The notes: generated by a model not told the origin, from the letters alone. Shown: positions 43,901 through 54,500, counted from the first letter of the stretch. The stretch is DNA of 64,000 bases from Aquisphaera giovannonii (GCF_008087625.1 NZ_CP042997.1:9672001-9736000); one strand, 5' to 3'. A program made the numbers and translations.

Positions 43901-45885
43901 GAGTGGGCGATCGGGCTCCCCCTCGGCCGGAGGGTGGCCGCGTCCCAGATCCGGACCTGCCCGTCATGGCCGACGGTCACCAGGGACCGCCCCCCGCCAC
44001 CGAACCGGACCTCCCAGGCCCGCGGGTGCGCGCCCGGGGCCGAGGCCAGCGGCCGACCGGCGACCGCGTCCCAGAGGCTCAGGGAGCCGTCGCCGTCGAC
44101 GAGGGCGAGGGTGCGGCCGTCGGGGGCCAGGCTCAACCCGTGGATCGGGGACCCTCCGCCGCATCGGAACACGGCCCTCGGCGCGGGCGAGATCCGGCAC
44201 CAGGCCGCGAGGTTGGCCCCGGCGGCCCCGGCGAGGTCGGCGTCCTCCGGCGACGCGAGCTCGAGGCATCGCCGCATCCAGAGCAGCCCGCGGCCGATCC
44301 GGCGGTCCTCCGCCAGGCCGATGCCCCGTTCCAGCGCCAGGGCCGCGGAGGTCCGCCGCGCTTCCGATCGGGCGCCCGATCCGGGGGCGCCTGGGGCCGC
44401 GATCACCCCGTCGCGGCCGTCCCGGCGGTCGGGGCGGAGGGCCAGGAGCGCCACGACCGTCGCGAGCACCAGCACCGAGGCGGCCCTCGACGGCCCTCGC
44501 CTCGCCCGCGCCAGGGCCCTCCCCCAGGGGCGGGCCGGCCGCGCGAGGACCGGCCTCCCGCCCAGGAACCGGCCCAGGTCGTCGGCGAGGGCCCTCGCCG
44601 TGGCGTAGCGGGCCCCCGGCTCCCTCGCCATCGCCTTGGCCACGACCGTCGCCAGCTCGGCGGGGATCGCGGGGTCCAGCGACCGGAGCGGCGGGGGCTC
44701 CTCCTCGGCGATCGCCCGGAGGATCCGCTGAGGGTCGGCGCCGACGAAGGCCGGCCGCCGGGCCAGGAGCTCGTAGAGCGTCACCCCCAGAGAATAGACG
44801 TCGGTCCGCCGGTCCACCGGCCCCGCCTCCCGCGCCACCTGCTCCGGGCTCATGTAGCGGAGCGTGCCGACGAACTCCCCCGTCAGGGTGAGCCCGTCCC
44901 CCCCCTGCACCCGGGCCAGGCCGAAGTCGCCGATCCAGACGTCCCCCCGGCTGTCGAGCAGGAGGTTGCCCGGCTTGACGTCGCGGTGGATGATCCCCTG
45001 CCCGTGCGCGTACTCGAGCGCGCCGGCGGCCTGCAGGCCGATCCGGGCCACCTCGCGGTGGTAGCCCGCCGGGCGCGACCCGGCGCCCCCGCCCCCGCCC
45101 GACGGCGGCCCGGCGGGGGCCGGCGTGTCGCCCGCCGTCCCGAAGCGCCCGGACAGCAGGCACGCCGCCAGTGAATCCGCGATCGGATCCCCGCCCCGGT
45201 CCGCCTCGCGGGCCGCGGCGGGGCCCTCCAGCCGCCGGAGCCCCGCCAGGAGGTCGGCCAGGCTCCTCCCGTCGATGAGCTGCATCGCGTAATACGGGAC
45301 GCCTCCCTCGGCGCCCACCAGGTAGACCGGGACGATGTTCGGGTGCTGAAGGCGGGCCGCCGCCCGGGCCTCGGTCCGGAATCGCTGCAGCGCCCGCTCC
45401 CCCGACGAGGCCGCATGCCCCAGCACCTTCAGCGCGACGCGGCGTCCGAGCGACTCCTGCAACGCCTCGTAGACGACCCCCATGCCGCCCCGCCCGATCT
45501 CGCGGACGATCCGGAACTCGCCGAGCCGCTCCAGGCCCAGCGGGCCGACGGCCACCGCCCGGCTGCCGAGCGGCTGCATCCGACTCGCCCCCAGCCGGGC
45601 CAACGTCCTCAGCGCCGGCAGGAGCTCGAGGAGCATCGGGGCAAGGGCCGGGTCGCTCGCGGCGAGCCCGTCGAGGTCGACGTCCTCGCCGGCTTCCAGG
45701 CCCCTCGTGATCCGCTCCACGAGCTCGGCGAGCGACGGATCGAGCGGGAGCCCGGCAAGGGACGAGTCCGGCCCGCCCGCCGACCGCGGCCCGCCGGCCG
45801 GGGAGGCCGCGCCGACCTCGGCGTCCCCGCCCTCGCGGGGCGAGATCCTCGGCGAACGCTCGGGATACGTGCGGGGGTCCTCCAT
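40954..45885 (-). CDS. Ser/Thr protein kinase with WD40 propellers and C-terminal TPR region
   Basis: A 1643-residue protein. The cytoplasmic kinase domain (about 120-395) has the glycine loop GRGGMGVVYEA, lysine in VALKVLG, catalytic loop HRDVKPGN near residue 300, DFGLA near 318 and SPEQ. One membrane helix near residue 465 (AASVLVLATVVALLAL) separates it from a long extracytoplasmic part. More than ten WD40 repeats follow (about 585-1260), each with the SPDGR...WD pattern (SLAPDGRTLALVDGDGSL; FSPDGKFLVTGGDDGTVRF). The final part, about 1370-1620, holds TPR-like helices (EAELGRPAQARAHMDAF). This plan is common in planctomycetes. The start at 45885 follows GAGGTG; the frame runs open to 46554. 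Divergent from the PSCyt/DUF1549 gene. Confidence 0.9.
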   Translation of the reverse strand: MEDPRTYPERSPRISPREGGDAEVGAASPAGGPRSAGGPDSSLAGLPLDPSLAELVERITRGLEAGEDVDLDGLAASDPALAPMLLELLPALRTLARLGASRMQPLGSRAVAVGPLGLERLGEFRIVREIGRGGMGVVYEALQESLGRRVALKVLGHAASSGERALQRFRTEARAAARLQHPNIVPVYLVGAEGGVPYYAMQLIDGRSLADLLAGLRRLEGPAAAREADRGGDPIADSLAACLLSGRFGTAGDTPAPAGPPSGGGGGAGSRPAGYHREVARIGLQAAGALEYAHGQGIIHRDVKPGNLLLDSRGDVWIGDFGLARVQGGDGLTLTGEFVGTLRYMSPEQVAREAGPVDRRTDVYSLGVTLYELLARRPAFVGADPQRILRAIAEEEPPPLRSLDPAIPAELATVVAKAMAREPGARYATARALADDLGRFLGGRPVLARPARPWGRALARARRGPSRAASVLVLATVVALLALRPDRRDGRDGVIAAPGAPGSGARSEARRTSAALALERGIGLAEDRRIGRGLLWMRRCLELASPEDADLAGAAGANLAAWCRISPAPRAVFRCGGGSPIHGLSLAPDGRTLALVDGDGSLSLWDAVAGRPLASAPGAHPRAWEVRFGGGGRSLVTVGHDGQVRIWDAATLRPRGSPIAHSGGGVCPMALDPGSSSLLTAGLDGAVRRRSLDTGGVIGPPIGEAGRAGLPRGVEVRPASGQVLTYGGPGGARLWDPSTGRPVGRPLEEGASISFAAFAPGGRRLALVEAAGTADSVVVCDPDDGRVLARSQAVAGGVKKVLHAPDGRSLASLAHAGGVHLIDAETGRARDLSPPNGGSVGEVAFSPDGKFLVTGGDDGTVRFFESDTGRPFGPILEHPAPVLRVAFGDDARTLVAATSDGSVRTWDVAPAFDSGRAVTLAVGARRIEFSPDGRLLACGGSDGAVRVFDPATGRPVLPPLIHADEALAVAFSPDGRRLATGGFDSLVRIWDVHTGEPIGPPLFQPSWVTRLRFGPDGRTLLVGTTAGTGRLWDLTTSRPIGPDLDHPVRFGHEIRAVAFSPDGRVAITGTTLTEAKEATVGFWDAGTGRPLAPFARFESSIVDLLVGPGPEGPALILEGGRVHVIDLRSFREVRPPFGRNLVSIAPLPGGRRLLAGACDRTARVWDVAAGRPDGPALDHVEPVYDVAVSPDGATLLTLAGERLHFWDAATGKPLGPSCLHRRLRREYRVDDGKLVGFSPDGRTAFSVGDTLILWETPGATPASRPDLPRLAASLDALTGMTLGGGGDAAMLDPAEWRDRLQAGDPAWAVAVPSAAEWHDRRGAESERLGRPYAAAWHLDRMVAARPDDWFIHARRALSRIHAGDERGAAEDRARARSAGPAEAVRAWEALEAFDRMTLARARGRRSEVVDQLLRLASLLGEAPALSWRLAEAEAELGRPAQARAHMDAFVGRTERWPGGDLQVAQLHNLQAILCILGGDAEAYRAVCRRAVGWAGPRPAPRVASTAAWVCSLGPGAADDAAAIARLADSASRGTKDDRRPEFLVISGAALHRAGRPAEAIPRLEEGERLSAGWRHQAQALLALANHALGRPAEARRWLDRLRGRARSADPRGLWDELEIDVLAREAESVVHPDPALPARPFAP

Positions 45886-46577
45886 CGGCACCTCGCGCCC
45901 TCGAAGATTGCTCCCGCCGTCGGGAGCCGTGGCGGACGACACGTCACGGCCGCCGGCCCGGGAGGCCCCGCCCGGGCCCCATCGTCCGCCCTCGCCGGCC
46001 GCCTCCGGATCGCCCGGGCCCGGGCACTCAGGCGAGGCGGCATGCCCGCCGCCCTTGCCGGTTCCCGGTCCCGCAGGAACACGCCATCGAACGGGATCAT
46101 TCATGGGGCGGGAATCGCCCCGGGCTGCCGAGGAGCCCGGACCCGATTGTAATCCGCCGGCAAGTGCCCCGTGTACTCTTTCCGACGATTCCCACGCGGT
46201 CGCGGCCGCCGCTCGCGGGCTAGTCGGCCGGGCCTCCCCTCCATCACCGGTCGGCGGCGCGGGCCATCCGGGCGGGCCCCGGGCGCGGCCGCCACCGCCG
46301 CCCCGCCGCCCGTGTGACGATTCTCGGTTGCATGCCGGACATCGTCTCGTGGTATAATACGGTGGGTCAATGCTCGTTGATGGACACCGGGAGGCCGCAG
46401 TGGCCGCGAGGATTCCAGGTCGAGTGCCCTTCCTCCCGCCCCACGGAGGACGCTCGGATCGCCCCGCCCCGATTCGCCCGCCCCCGCGATCGCCCCGCCC
46501 GGAACACGCCGGACCGACCTCACCCGACCGCCCGCTCTGCTCGCCGAGAGTCAATACCCTGGCCGAGGAGCCCCGCC
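45886..46577. other. 692-bp divergent intergenic region
   Basis: It separates the kinase-WD40 gene (minus) from the PSCyt1/DUF1549 gene (plus). Open frames run through from both genes, but these extensions are Pro/Arg/Gly-rich without domains, so I treat the stretch as non-coding control DNA. The one clear signal is the extended -10 box described separately. Confidence 0.45.
46328..46358 (+). promoter_or_regulatory. extended -10 promoter of the PSCyt1/DUF1549 operon
   Basis: TATAAT at 46353-46358 is preceded by TG at -14/-13 (TGGTATAAT), a perfect extended -10 element that is striking in DNA this GC-rich. A possible -35 TTGCAT (46328-46333) is 19 bp away. It points right, about 220 bp ahead of the start at 46578, leaving a long 5' leader. 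Confidence 0.55.
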
Positions 46578-49500
46578 ATGAGCCTGCCCACCCTCCCCGC
46601 CCCGGCGCGCCTTGCCGCGGCCCTGATGATCCTGGCGATGCCCGCCATGGCCGCCGACGAGAAGGCGAAATCGGGGGCGGGGGCGAAGCCGGCCGTCGAG
46701 GCGAAGGTCAGCTATGACAAGCAGATCCGGCCGATCTTCCAGGCCCACTGCCAGGGCTGCCACCAGCCGGCCAAGGCCGGGGGCGCCTACGTGATGACGG
46801 CCTTCGACCGGCTGCTCAAGGGGGGCGAGTCCGACGAGCCGGCCGTCGTCCCGGGCAAGCCCGCCGAGAGCCATCTCCTCGACGTCATCACCCCCCACGC
46901 TGGCAAGGCGGAGATGCCCCGCGACAAGCCCCCGCTGGCGGCCCCGGAGGTCGAGCTCGTCGCCAGGTGGATCGCCCAGGGCGCCAGGGACGACTCGCCC
47001 CCCAACCCGGGCCCGCGCTATGACAGGGATCATCTCCCCGTCTACACCCGGCTCCCCGTGATCCCCGCCGTGGCGTTCTCCCCCGACGGCTCGACCCTGG
47101 CCGTCGCCGGCTTCCACGAGGTCCTCCTCTGGAAGGCCGACGGCTCCGCGCCGGTCGCCCGCCTGGTCGGCCTCTCCGAGCGCGTCGAGTCGCTGGCGTT
47201 CTCCCCCGACGGCAAGCGGCTCGCCGTCACCGGCGGCCGCCCGGCGAGGATGGGCGAGGTCCAGGTCTGGGACGTCGAGAAGAGGGCCCTGAAGCTCTCC
47301 GCCCCCGTCACCTCCGACACGGTCTTCGGCGTGAGCTGGTCCCCCGACGGCTCGAAGATCGCCTTCGGATGCGCCGACAACACCGTGCGGGCCATCGACG
47401 CGAAGACCGGCGAGCAGGTCCTCTTCCTGGGCGCCCACAGCGACTGGGCGCAGGACACCGTCTTCTCCAGGGACGGCTCGCACCTGATCTCGGTCGGCCG
47501 CGACATGGCGGCGAAGCTCACCGAGTTCGCCACCCAGCGGTTCGTGGACAACATCACCTCGATCACCCCCGGCGCCCTGAAGGGGGGCCTGACGGCCGTC
47601 GCGCGGCACCCCTCGCGGGATGAGATCGTGATCGGCGGCTCGGACGGCGAGCCCAAGGTCTACCGAGTCTTCCGCCTGACCTCGCGGGTGATCGGCGACG
47701 ACTCCAACCTGATCCGCGAGCTGCCCCCCCTGCCCGGCCGCGTCTGCAGCGTCGCGGTCAGCCCCGACGGCAAGCGGATCGCCGCGGCCAGCAGCCTGGA
47801 CGGCTCCTCCGGCGAGGTCGCCGTCTACGGCTACGAGTTCGACACCTCGCTGCCGGCGAACATCCGGGCCATCAACGAGAAGGTCGTCACGGCGAGGTCG
47901 CCGGCGGAGGCCGCGGCGCTGGACGCCTACCACAAGCAAGGGGTGGCGAAGGTCGCCGGCTTCAAGGTCCCGAAGGCCGCCGTCTACGCGGTCTCGTTCC
48001 GGCCCGACGGCAAGGTGCTGGCCGCGGCCGGCGGCGACGGCCTGGTCCGGCTGATCGACGCGGCGACCGGCAAGCTCGTCAAGGAATTCGCCCCGGTGAC
48101 CGTCACCGCCGCGAAGCCCGCGGAGGCCGGCTCCGTCGGCCTGGTCACGCCCAAGACCGAGGAGGCCGTGGAGACCGAGACGCTCCCCGCCGGCGCGAAG
48201 CTCGCCGCGCTCGAGGTCGAGCCGAAGCAGGTCCGCCTCGCCGGCAAGTTCGCCTACGTGCAGCTGCTCGTCACCGGCCGGCTCGCGAGCGGCGAGGCCC
48301 TGGACGCGACCCGGATGGTCGAGGCCGAGGTCCGCCCGGACCTCGCCGCGGTCTCGCGGTCGGGGCTCGTCCGGCCGCTGAAGGACGGCAAGGGGGTCAT
48401 CACGCTCCGCCTGGCGGGCAGGTCGGTCGACGTGCCGGTCGCGGTCGAGGGCATGGGCCGGCCGTCGAAGGTGGACTTCGTCCACGACGTGAATCCGGTC
48501 CTCTCCCGCCTGGGCTGCAACCAGGGGACCTGCCACGGCTCCGCCCAGGGTAAGAACGGCTTCAAGCTCTCGCTCCGGGGCTACGACCCGCTCTTCGACG
48601 TCCGGGCGCTCGTGGACGACAACGCCGGCCGGCACGTCAACCTCGCCTCGCCCGAGGACAGCATGATGCTCACCAAGCCCACCGGCGCCGTGCCGCACGT
48701 CGGCGGCGTCCTCATGCACCCGGGCGAGCCGTATTACGAGACCCTCCGCGCGTGGGTCGCCGACGGCGCGAAGCTCGACCTGGGCACGCCGCGCGTCGCG
48801 AAGATCGAGGTGACGCCCGTCAACCCGATCCTCCCGCGGGTCGGCTCGCGGCAGCAGCTCCGGGTGATGGCCACCTACGCCAACGGCGAGGTCCGCGACG
48901 TCACCCGCGAGGCCTTCCTGGAGACCGGCAACATGGAGGTCGCCTCGGCCGGCAAGTCGGGCGTGATGACCGCCCTTCGACGCGGCGAGGCGCCGATCCT
49001 CGCCCGGTTCGAAGGCGCGTACGCCTCCACCACCCTCACCGTGATGGGCGACCGCGAGGGCTTCGCCTGGTCCCAGCCGCCCTCGTACGGCAAGGTGGAC
49101 GACCTGGCCGCCGCCAAGTGGAGGCGGATGAAGATCCTGCCCTCGGGCCTCTGCACCGACGCCGAGTTCATCCGCCGGGCCTCGCTGGACCTCACCGGCC
49201 TGCCGCCGACCGCGGCCGACGTCCGGGCCTTCCTCGCCGACTCGCGGGACTCCCGAGCCAAGCGTGAGGCGCTCGTCGACCGCCTCATCGGCTCGCCCGA
49301 ATACATCGACTACTGGACGAACAAGTGGGCCGACCTGCTCCAGGTGAACCGCAAGTTCCTGGACGTGGACGGGGCCGTCGGCCTGCGGAACTGGATCCGC
49401 GGCCAGGTGGCCGCGAACACCCCCTACGACCAGTTCGCCCGGGCGATCATCACGGCCTCGGGCTCGAACAAGGACAACCCGCCGGCCGCCTACTTCAAGG

Positions 49501-51710
49501 TGCTCCGCGAGCCGACGGCGGTCATGGAGAACACCACCCAGCTCTTCCTGGCGGTGCGGTTCAACTGCAACAAGTGCCACGACCACCCGTTCGAGCGCTG
49601 GACCCAGGACCAGTACTACCAGACGGCCGCCTTCTTCGCCCAGGTGGGGCTGAAGGGCGACCCGTCCAGCAACGGCCGGACGGTCGGAGGCACCGACGTG
49701 GAGGCCCCCAAGCCGCTCTTCGAGATGGTGAGCGACACCGGCTCCGGGGAGATGATCCACGACCGGACCAAGCAGGTCGCCGCGCCGAAGTTCCCCTACA
49801 CCTGCGCCTACGAGAAGCCCGCGGGCGCCTCCAGGCGGGTCGACATGGCCGCCTGGCTGACCTCGAAGGACAACCCGTACTTCGCCCGCAGCTACGTCAA
49901 CCGGCTCTGGGGCTACCTCTTCGGCGTCGGCATCATCGAGCCCCTGGACGACCTCCGCGCCGGCAACCCGCCGACCAACCCGGAGCTGCTGGACTACCTC
50001 ACCGACGAGTTCATCAAGAGCGGCTTCAACGTCCGCCACGTCGTCCGCCTGATCTGCACGTCGCGGACGTACCAGCTCTCGGTGGAGACGAACAAGTGGA
50101 ATCAGGACGATAAGACCAACTACTCGCACGCGGTCGCGAGGCGCCTGCCGGCGGAGGTGCTCCTCGATTCGGTCTACCGGGTGACCGGGACGAAGTCGAG
50201 GATCCCCGGCGTGCCCGAGGGGACGCGGGCCGCGGCCCTGCCGGACTCCGGCGTCGAGCTGCCCAGCGGCTTCCTCACCACGTTCGGCCGGCCGCCCCGG
50301 GAGAGCGCCTGCGAGTGCGAGCGTACCAGCGGCCTGCAGCTCGGCCCGGTCATGGCGCTCGTCAGCGGCCCGACCCTCGCCGACGCCCTGGCCGACCCGA
50401 CCAACGAGCTGACGGCCCTCGCCTCGACCCAGCCCGACGACGCGAAGCTGATCGACGAGCTCTTCGTCCGCATCCTCAACCGGCCGGCCACGCCGCGGGA
50501 GGTCGCCACCTGCGAGGCGGACCTGAAGGCCATCGACGACGACCACCGCAAGCTCGCGGAGAACCTCGCCCGGCACGAGCTGGAGTACGCGCTCAGGCGC
50601 CCGCAGCTCGAGCGGGACCGCCTCGCGGCGATCGCCCGGGCGCAGGCCTCGCTCGCCTCGTACGAGAAGGAGCTGGCCCCGAGGCGGGCCAAACAGGAGC
50701 AGGACCGCGCCGCGGCCGTCGCGAAGCTCGAGGCCGACCTGAAGGCCTACGAGGCGACGCTCCCGGAGAAGCTCGCGGCCTGGGAGAAGGCCCACGCCGG
50801 CTCCATCGTGAACCGGTGGGCGGTCCTGGAGCCCAAGGCCCTCTCCGCGACCGGCGGGACGAAGCTGACGAAGGAGGCCGACGGGACGATCGTCGCCTCG
50901 GGCAACATCGCGATGAACGAGTACACGATCGCCGCGGAGACCGACCTGGCCGGGATCACCGGCATCCGCCTGGAACTCATCCCCGACCCGAAGTTCCCCA
51001 GCAACGGCCCGGGCCGCGCCCCGGACGGCAACTTCGTCCTCTCCGAGATCCAGCTCTCCGCGGCGCCGAAGTCCGACCCGGCGAAGGCCCAACCGGTCGC
51101 CCTGCAGAACGCGAAGGCCGACTTCAGCCAGGACGGCTTCGACGTCTCCAAGGCGATCGACGGCACCGACGACGGCGACGGCGGCTGGGCCGTCTCCCCG
51201 CGCACGGGCATGATCCACTGGGCGACCTTCGAGACGAAAACGCCCGCGGGCGGGCCAGGCGGCATGCGGCTGACGATCAAGCTGCACCAGAAGTACGGCG
51301 GCCGCGTCTACCAGCTCGGCCGGTTCCGGATCTCGGTCACGCGGGCCCCGTCGCCGGGCCTCGACCTCGCGGAGCCGCTCCGCGCCGCGCTCGCCGTCGC
51401 GCCGGAGGTCCGCGGCCGGGCCCAGCAGGACCTCCTGATGGGCTACCTCCGCGGCATGGACATGGAGCTGAAGGCGAAGGCCGACGCCCTGAACGCCGGC
51501 AAGGCCCCGCTGCCGGAGGACGAGCGCCTGGCCGCCCTCCGCGCCGAGCTCGAGCAGGCGAAGCTCCCGGTGGCGGCCGACCCGGCCCTCCTGCAGCTCC
51601 GCCACGACCTCGAGCAGAGCATCCAGCAGGCCGCCGCCCGCCGCCTGACCGCGGCCCAGGACGTCGCCTGGGCCCTGATCAACAGCCCGGCGTTCCTGTT
51701 CAATCACTGA
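46578..51710 (+). CDS. planctomycete cytochrome c / WD40 / DUF1549-DUF1553 protein
   Basis: A 1710-residue exported protein (signal RLAAALMILAMPAMAA). Domains in order: PSCyt1 cytochrome-like module with haem motif HCQGCHQ near residue 57 and EMPRDKPPL; a WD40 propeller (about 150-500: FSPDGKRLAVTGG, FRPDGKVLAAAGGDGLVRL); an Ig-like segment; a CNQGTCHG motif near 647; DUF1549 (RRASLDLTGLPPTAADVRAF) with CNKCHDHPFERW near 996; and DUF1553 (YFARSYVNRLWGYLFGVGIIEPLDD...). A charged coiled coil of ~120 residues is inserted near 1330-1420. Such proteins are periplasmic and are thought to take part in electron transfer during polysaccharide breakdown, usually paired with a DUF1501 protein as found here. 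Start after GAGGAG. Confidence 0.88.
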   Translation: MSLPTLPAPARLAAALMILAMPAMAADEKAKSGAGAKPAVEAKVSYDKQIRPIFQAHCQGCHQPAKAGGAYVMTAFDRLLKGGESDEPAVVPGKPAESHLLDVITPHAGKAEMPRDKPPLAAPEVELVARWIAQGARDDSPPNPGPRYDRDHLPVYTRLPVIPAVAFSPDGSTLAVAGFHEVLLWKADGSAPVARLVGLSERVESLAFSPDGKRLAVTGGRPARMGEVQVWDVEKRALKLSAPVTSDTVFGVSWSPDGSKIAFGCADNTVRAIDAKTGEQVLFLGAHSDWAQDTVFSRDGSHLISVGRDMAAKLTEFATQRFVDNITSITPGALKGGLTAVARHPSRDEIVIGGSDGEPKVYRVFRLTSRVIGDDSNLIRELPPLPGRVCSVAVSPDGKRIAAASSLDGSSGEVAVYGYEFDTSLPANIRAINEKVVTARSPAEAAALDAYHKQGVAKVAGFKVPKAAVYAVSFRPDGKVLAAAGGDGLVRLIDAATGKLVKEFAPVTVTAAKPAEAGSVGLVTPKTEEAVETETLPAGAKLAALEVEPKQVRLAGKFAYVQLLVTGRLASGEALDATRMVEAEVRPDLAAVSRSGLVRPLKDGKGVITLRLAGRSVDVPVAVEGMGRPSKVDFVHDVNPVLSRLGCNQGTCHGSAQGKNGFKLSLRGYDPLFDVRALVDDNAGRHVNLASPEDSMMLTKPTGAVPHVGGVLMHPGEPYYETLRAWVADGAKLDLGTPRVAKIEVTPVNPILPRVGSRQQLRVMATYANGEVRDVTREAFLETGNMEVASAGKSGVMTALRRGEAPILARFEGAYASTTLTVMGDREGFAWSQPPSYGKVDDLAAAKWRRMKILPSGLCTDAEFIRRASLDLTGLPPTAADVRAFLADSRDSRAKREALVDRLIGSPEYIDYWTNKWADLLQVNRKFLDVDGAVGLRNWIRGQVAANTPYDQFARAIITASGSNKDNPPAAYFKVLREPTAVMENTTQLFLAVRFNCNKCHDHPFERWTQDQYYQTAAFFAQVGLKGDPSSNGRTVGGTDVEAPKPLFEMVSDTGSGEMIHDRTKQVAAPKFPYTCAYEKPAGASRRVDMAAWLTSKDNPYFARSYVNRLWGYLFGVGIIEPLDDLRAGNPPTNPELLDYLTDEFIKSGFNVRHVVRLICTSRTYQLSVETNKWNQDDKTNYSHAVARRLPAEVLLDSVYRVTGTKSRIPGVPEGTRAAALPDSGVELPSGFLTTFGRPPRESACECERTSGLQLGPVMALVSGPTLADALADPTNELTALASTQPDDAKLIDELFVRILNRPATPREVATCEADLKAIDDDHRKLAENLARHELEYALRRPQLERDRLAAIARAQASLASYEKELAPRRAKQEQDRAAAVAKLEADLKAYEATLPEKLAAWEKAHAGSIVNRWAVLEPKALSATGGTKLTKEADGTIVASGNIAMNEYTIAAETDLAGITGIRLELIPDPKFPSNGPGRAPDGNFVLSEIQLSAAPKSDPAKAQPVALQNAKADFSQDGFDVSKAIDGTDDGDGGWAVSPRTGMIHWATFETKTPAGGPGGMRLTIKLHQKYGGRVYQLGRFRISVTRAPSPGLDLAEPLRAALAVAPEVRGRAQQDLLMGYLRGMDMELKAKADALNAGKAPLPEDERLAALRAELEQAKLPVAADPALLQLRHDLEQSIQQAAARRLTAAQDVAWALINSPAFLFNH

Positions 51711-51728
51711 GGAAAGCGGGCCGGCCGG

Positions 51729-52145
51729 ATGGCAATGCCTGGCTCCAGAGAAGCGAGGTTATTCTATCGGTGTGCCTACGGCCGATGCGACGAGGCCCAA
51801 GTCCTCTTACGAGCGGGCTATACGACGGGAGCCGTATACCTGGCGGGCTACACGGTCGAGTGTATTCTCAAGGCCCTAATCCTCAACGCGGTGCCGCCGG
51901 GACGAGTAACCGAGGTACTCCAGCTCTTCCGGGGAAATCATGCCCACGATTTCGAGTGGCTGAAGGCGCTCTACCGGCGGCACCAGGGCGCGACGCTCCC
52001 TCCCGATGTCCGTCGTGCGTTCACCTTGGTCAATGAATGGTCCACCGACATGAGATATTCTCCCGAACATATGAGGGGTGCTGATGCTGAGAGATTCCTG
52101 AGCGGGGTGGACGCGATCCTCAAGTGGGCTGAAGAGAGGATGTGA
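51729..52145 (+). CDS. HEPN-domain protein
   Basis: A 138-residue all-helical protein matching the HEPN domain layout. ARLFYRCAYGRCDEAQVLLR is helix 1, TTGAVYLAGYTVECILKALI is helix 2 with the usual aromatic/Glu pattern, and HAHDFEWLKALYRRH is the HDL-type third helix. The last part is MRYSPEHMRGADAERFLSGV. The R-x4-H spacing in RYSPEH could be the RNase motif of HEPN toxins, but this family also contains non-catalytic members. One base separates it from the next gene. The codon usage is visibly less GC-biased than the flanking DUF1549 and DUF1501 genes, suggesting an insertion between two genes that are normally adjacent. Confidence 0.75.
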   Translation: MAMPGSREARLFYRCAYGRCDEAQVLLRAGYTTGAVYLAGYTVECILKALILNAVPPGRVTEVLQLFRGNHAHDFEWLKALYRRHQGATLPPDVRRAFTLVNEWSTDMRYSPEHMRGADAERFLSGVDAILKWAEERM

Positions 52146-52146
52146 A

Positions 52147-52482
52147 ATGTCCGTCGACATTCGAGGCAAAGCCGACCCGATCGTGGATAGGTTGGGACAG
52201 GTCCTGCAGATCTATGAACTCGAGCGTCCCGAAGCTCAGGTTGCCCTGTACCGGCAGAACCCCGCCGCAATCCGAATCAGGATCATCGACCCGCACTTTG
52301 CCGGCATGGGTCGGGCCGAGCGGAACGATCAAGTGTGGGATTGGCTCGAAGCCCACTGGCCGGGCCCCGACGAGGAGTTGGGGGACATCACCATGCTCCT
52401 CCTGCTGACCCCTACCGAGGTGAAGAAGTCCTTCGGCAACATGGAATTCGAAGACCCCGTACCGTCCGGATTCGAATCGTAG
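52147..52482 (+). CDS. BolA-like-fold hypothetical protein, partner of HEPN gene
   Basis: A 111-residue protein starting one base after the HEPN stop, so the two are translated together. The arrangement [30 protein letters not shown] and [12 protein letters not shown] resembles the strand-FxG-RxxR-helix-strand order of the BolA fold; this is my reading from the motif order, not a proven match. It is not a nucleotidyltransferase, the common partner of HEPN genes. It may act as its antitoxin-like or regulatory partner (inference). Composition is lower in GC than the neighbours. Confidence 0.6.
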   Translation: MSVDIRGKADPIVDRLGQVLQIYELERPEAQVALYRQNPAAIRIRIIDPHFAGMGRAERNDQVWDWLEAHWPGPDEELGDITMLLLLTPTEVKKSFGNMEFEDPVPSGFES

Positions 52483-52516
52483 GCCCCATCATCTCCACGC
52501 GACCAGGAGCCCCGCC

Positions 52517-54007
<1,491 letters not shown>

Positions 54008-54017
54008 GACGAAGCGC

Positions 54018-54500
54018 ATGCGACACGCGACCCGACTGCCGGCCCTCCTGCTGATCCTCGTGCCCTGCGCGGGCTTCCTCCCCGCGCAGGAGTCGGCGGC
54101 CGGGAAGAACGACGAGGCCACGCTCAGGGCGCAGGCCGGAACCTGGGCCGCCGTCTCCTTCCGCCGCGACGGCAAGGAGACGCCCGCGGACATCGTCCGC
54201 ACCATCACGAGGACCGTCGAGGGCGATCACGTCGTCTGGAAGCGCGACGGCAAGAGCTTCGCCGGCACGAACCTCGTCCTGGGCGTGCAAACCATCGGCG
54301 GCAAGGGCGTGAAGACGATCGACGTCCTCCCCGACGGCGGCCCTTCGAAGGGCAAGCGCGTCCTCGGCATCTACAAGCAAGACGGCGACGAGCTCACCCT
54401 CTGCATGGCCGACCCCGACAAACCCCGCCCGACCTCATTCGAGGCCGAGCCGGGCTCCCACCAGACCCTCATGGTCTTCCGCCGGCAGAATTCGGACTAA
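54018..54500 (+). CDS. TIGR03067-like secreted protein
   Basis: A 160-residue exported protein (signal RLPALLLILVPCAGFLPAQ). The lipocalin-like planctomycete domain TIGR03067 is suggested by LRAQAGTWAAVSFRRDGKET, IDVLPDGGPSKGKRVLGIYK and ELTLCMADPDKPRPTSFEAE. Family function is unknown. It starts 10 bp after the DUF1501 stop and is probably co-transcribed. Its TAA stop codon lies inside a copy of the CACAGAG repeat described below. Confidence 0.82.
   Translation: MRHATRLPALLLILVPCAGFLPAQESAAGKNDEATLRAQAGTWAAVSFRRDGKETPADIVRTITRTVEGDHVVWKRDGKSFAGTNLVLGVQTIGGKGVKTIDVLPDGGPSKGKRVLGIYKQDGDELTLCMADPDKPRPTSFEAEPGSHQTLMVFRRQNSD

Noticed and set aside
41161-45174. 1337-codon plus-strand frame opposite the kinase-WD40 gene
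   Set aside because: Shadow of a well-supported minus-strand gene.
46551-51707. 1718-codon minus-strand frame opposite the DUF1549/DUF1553 gene
   Set aside because: Same artefact; the plus strand carries three haem-type motifs and WD40 repeats.
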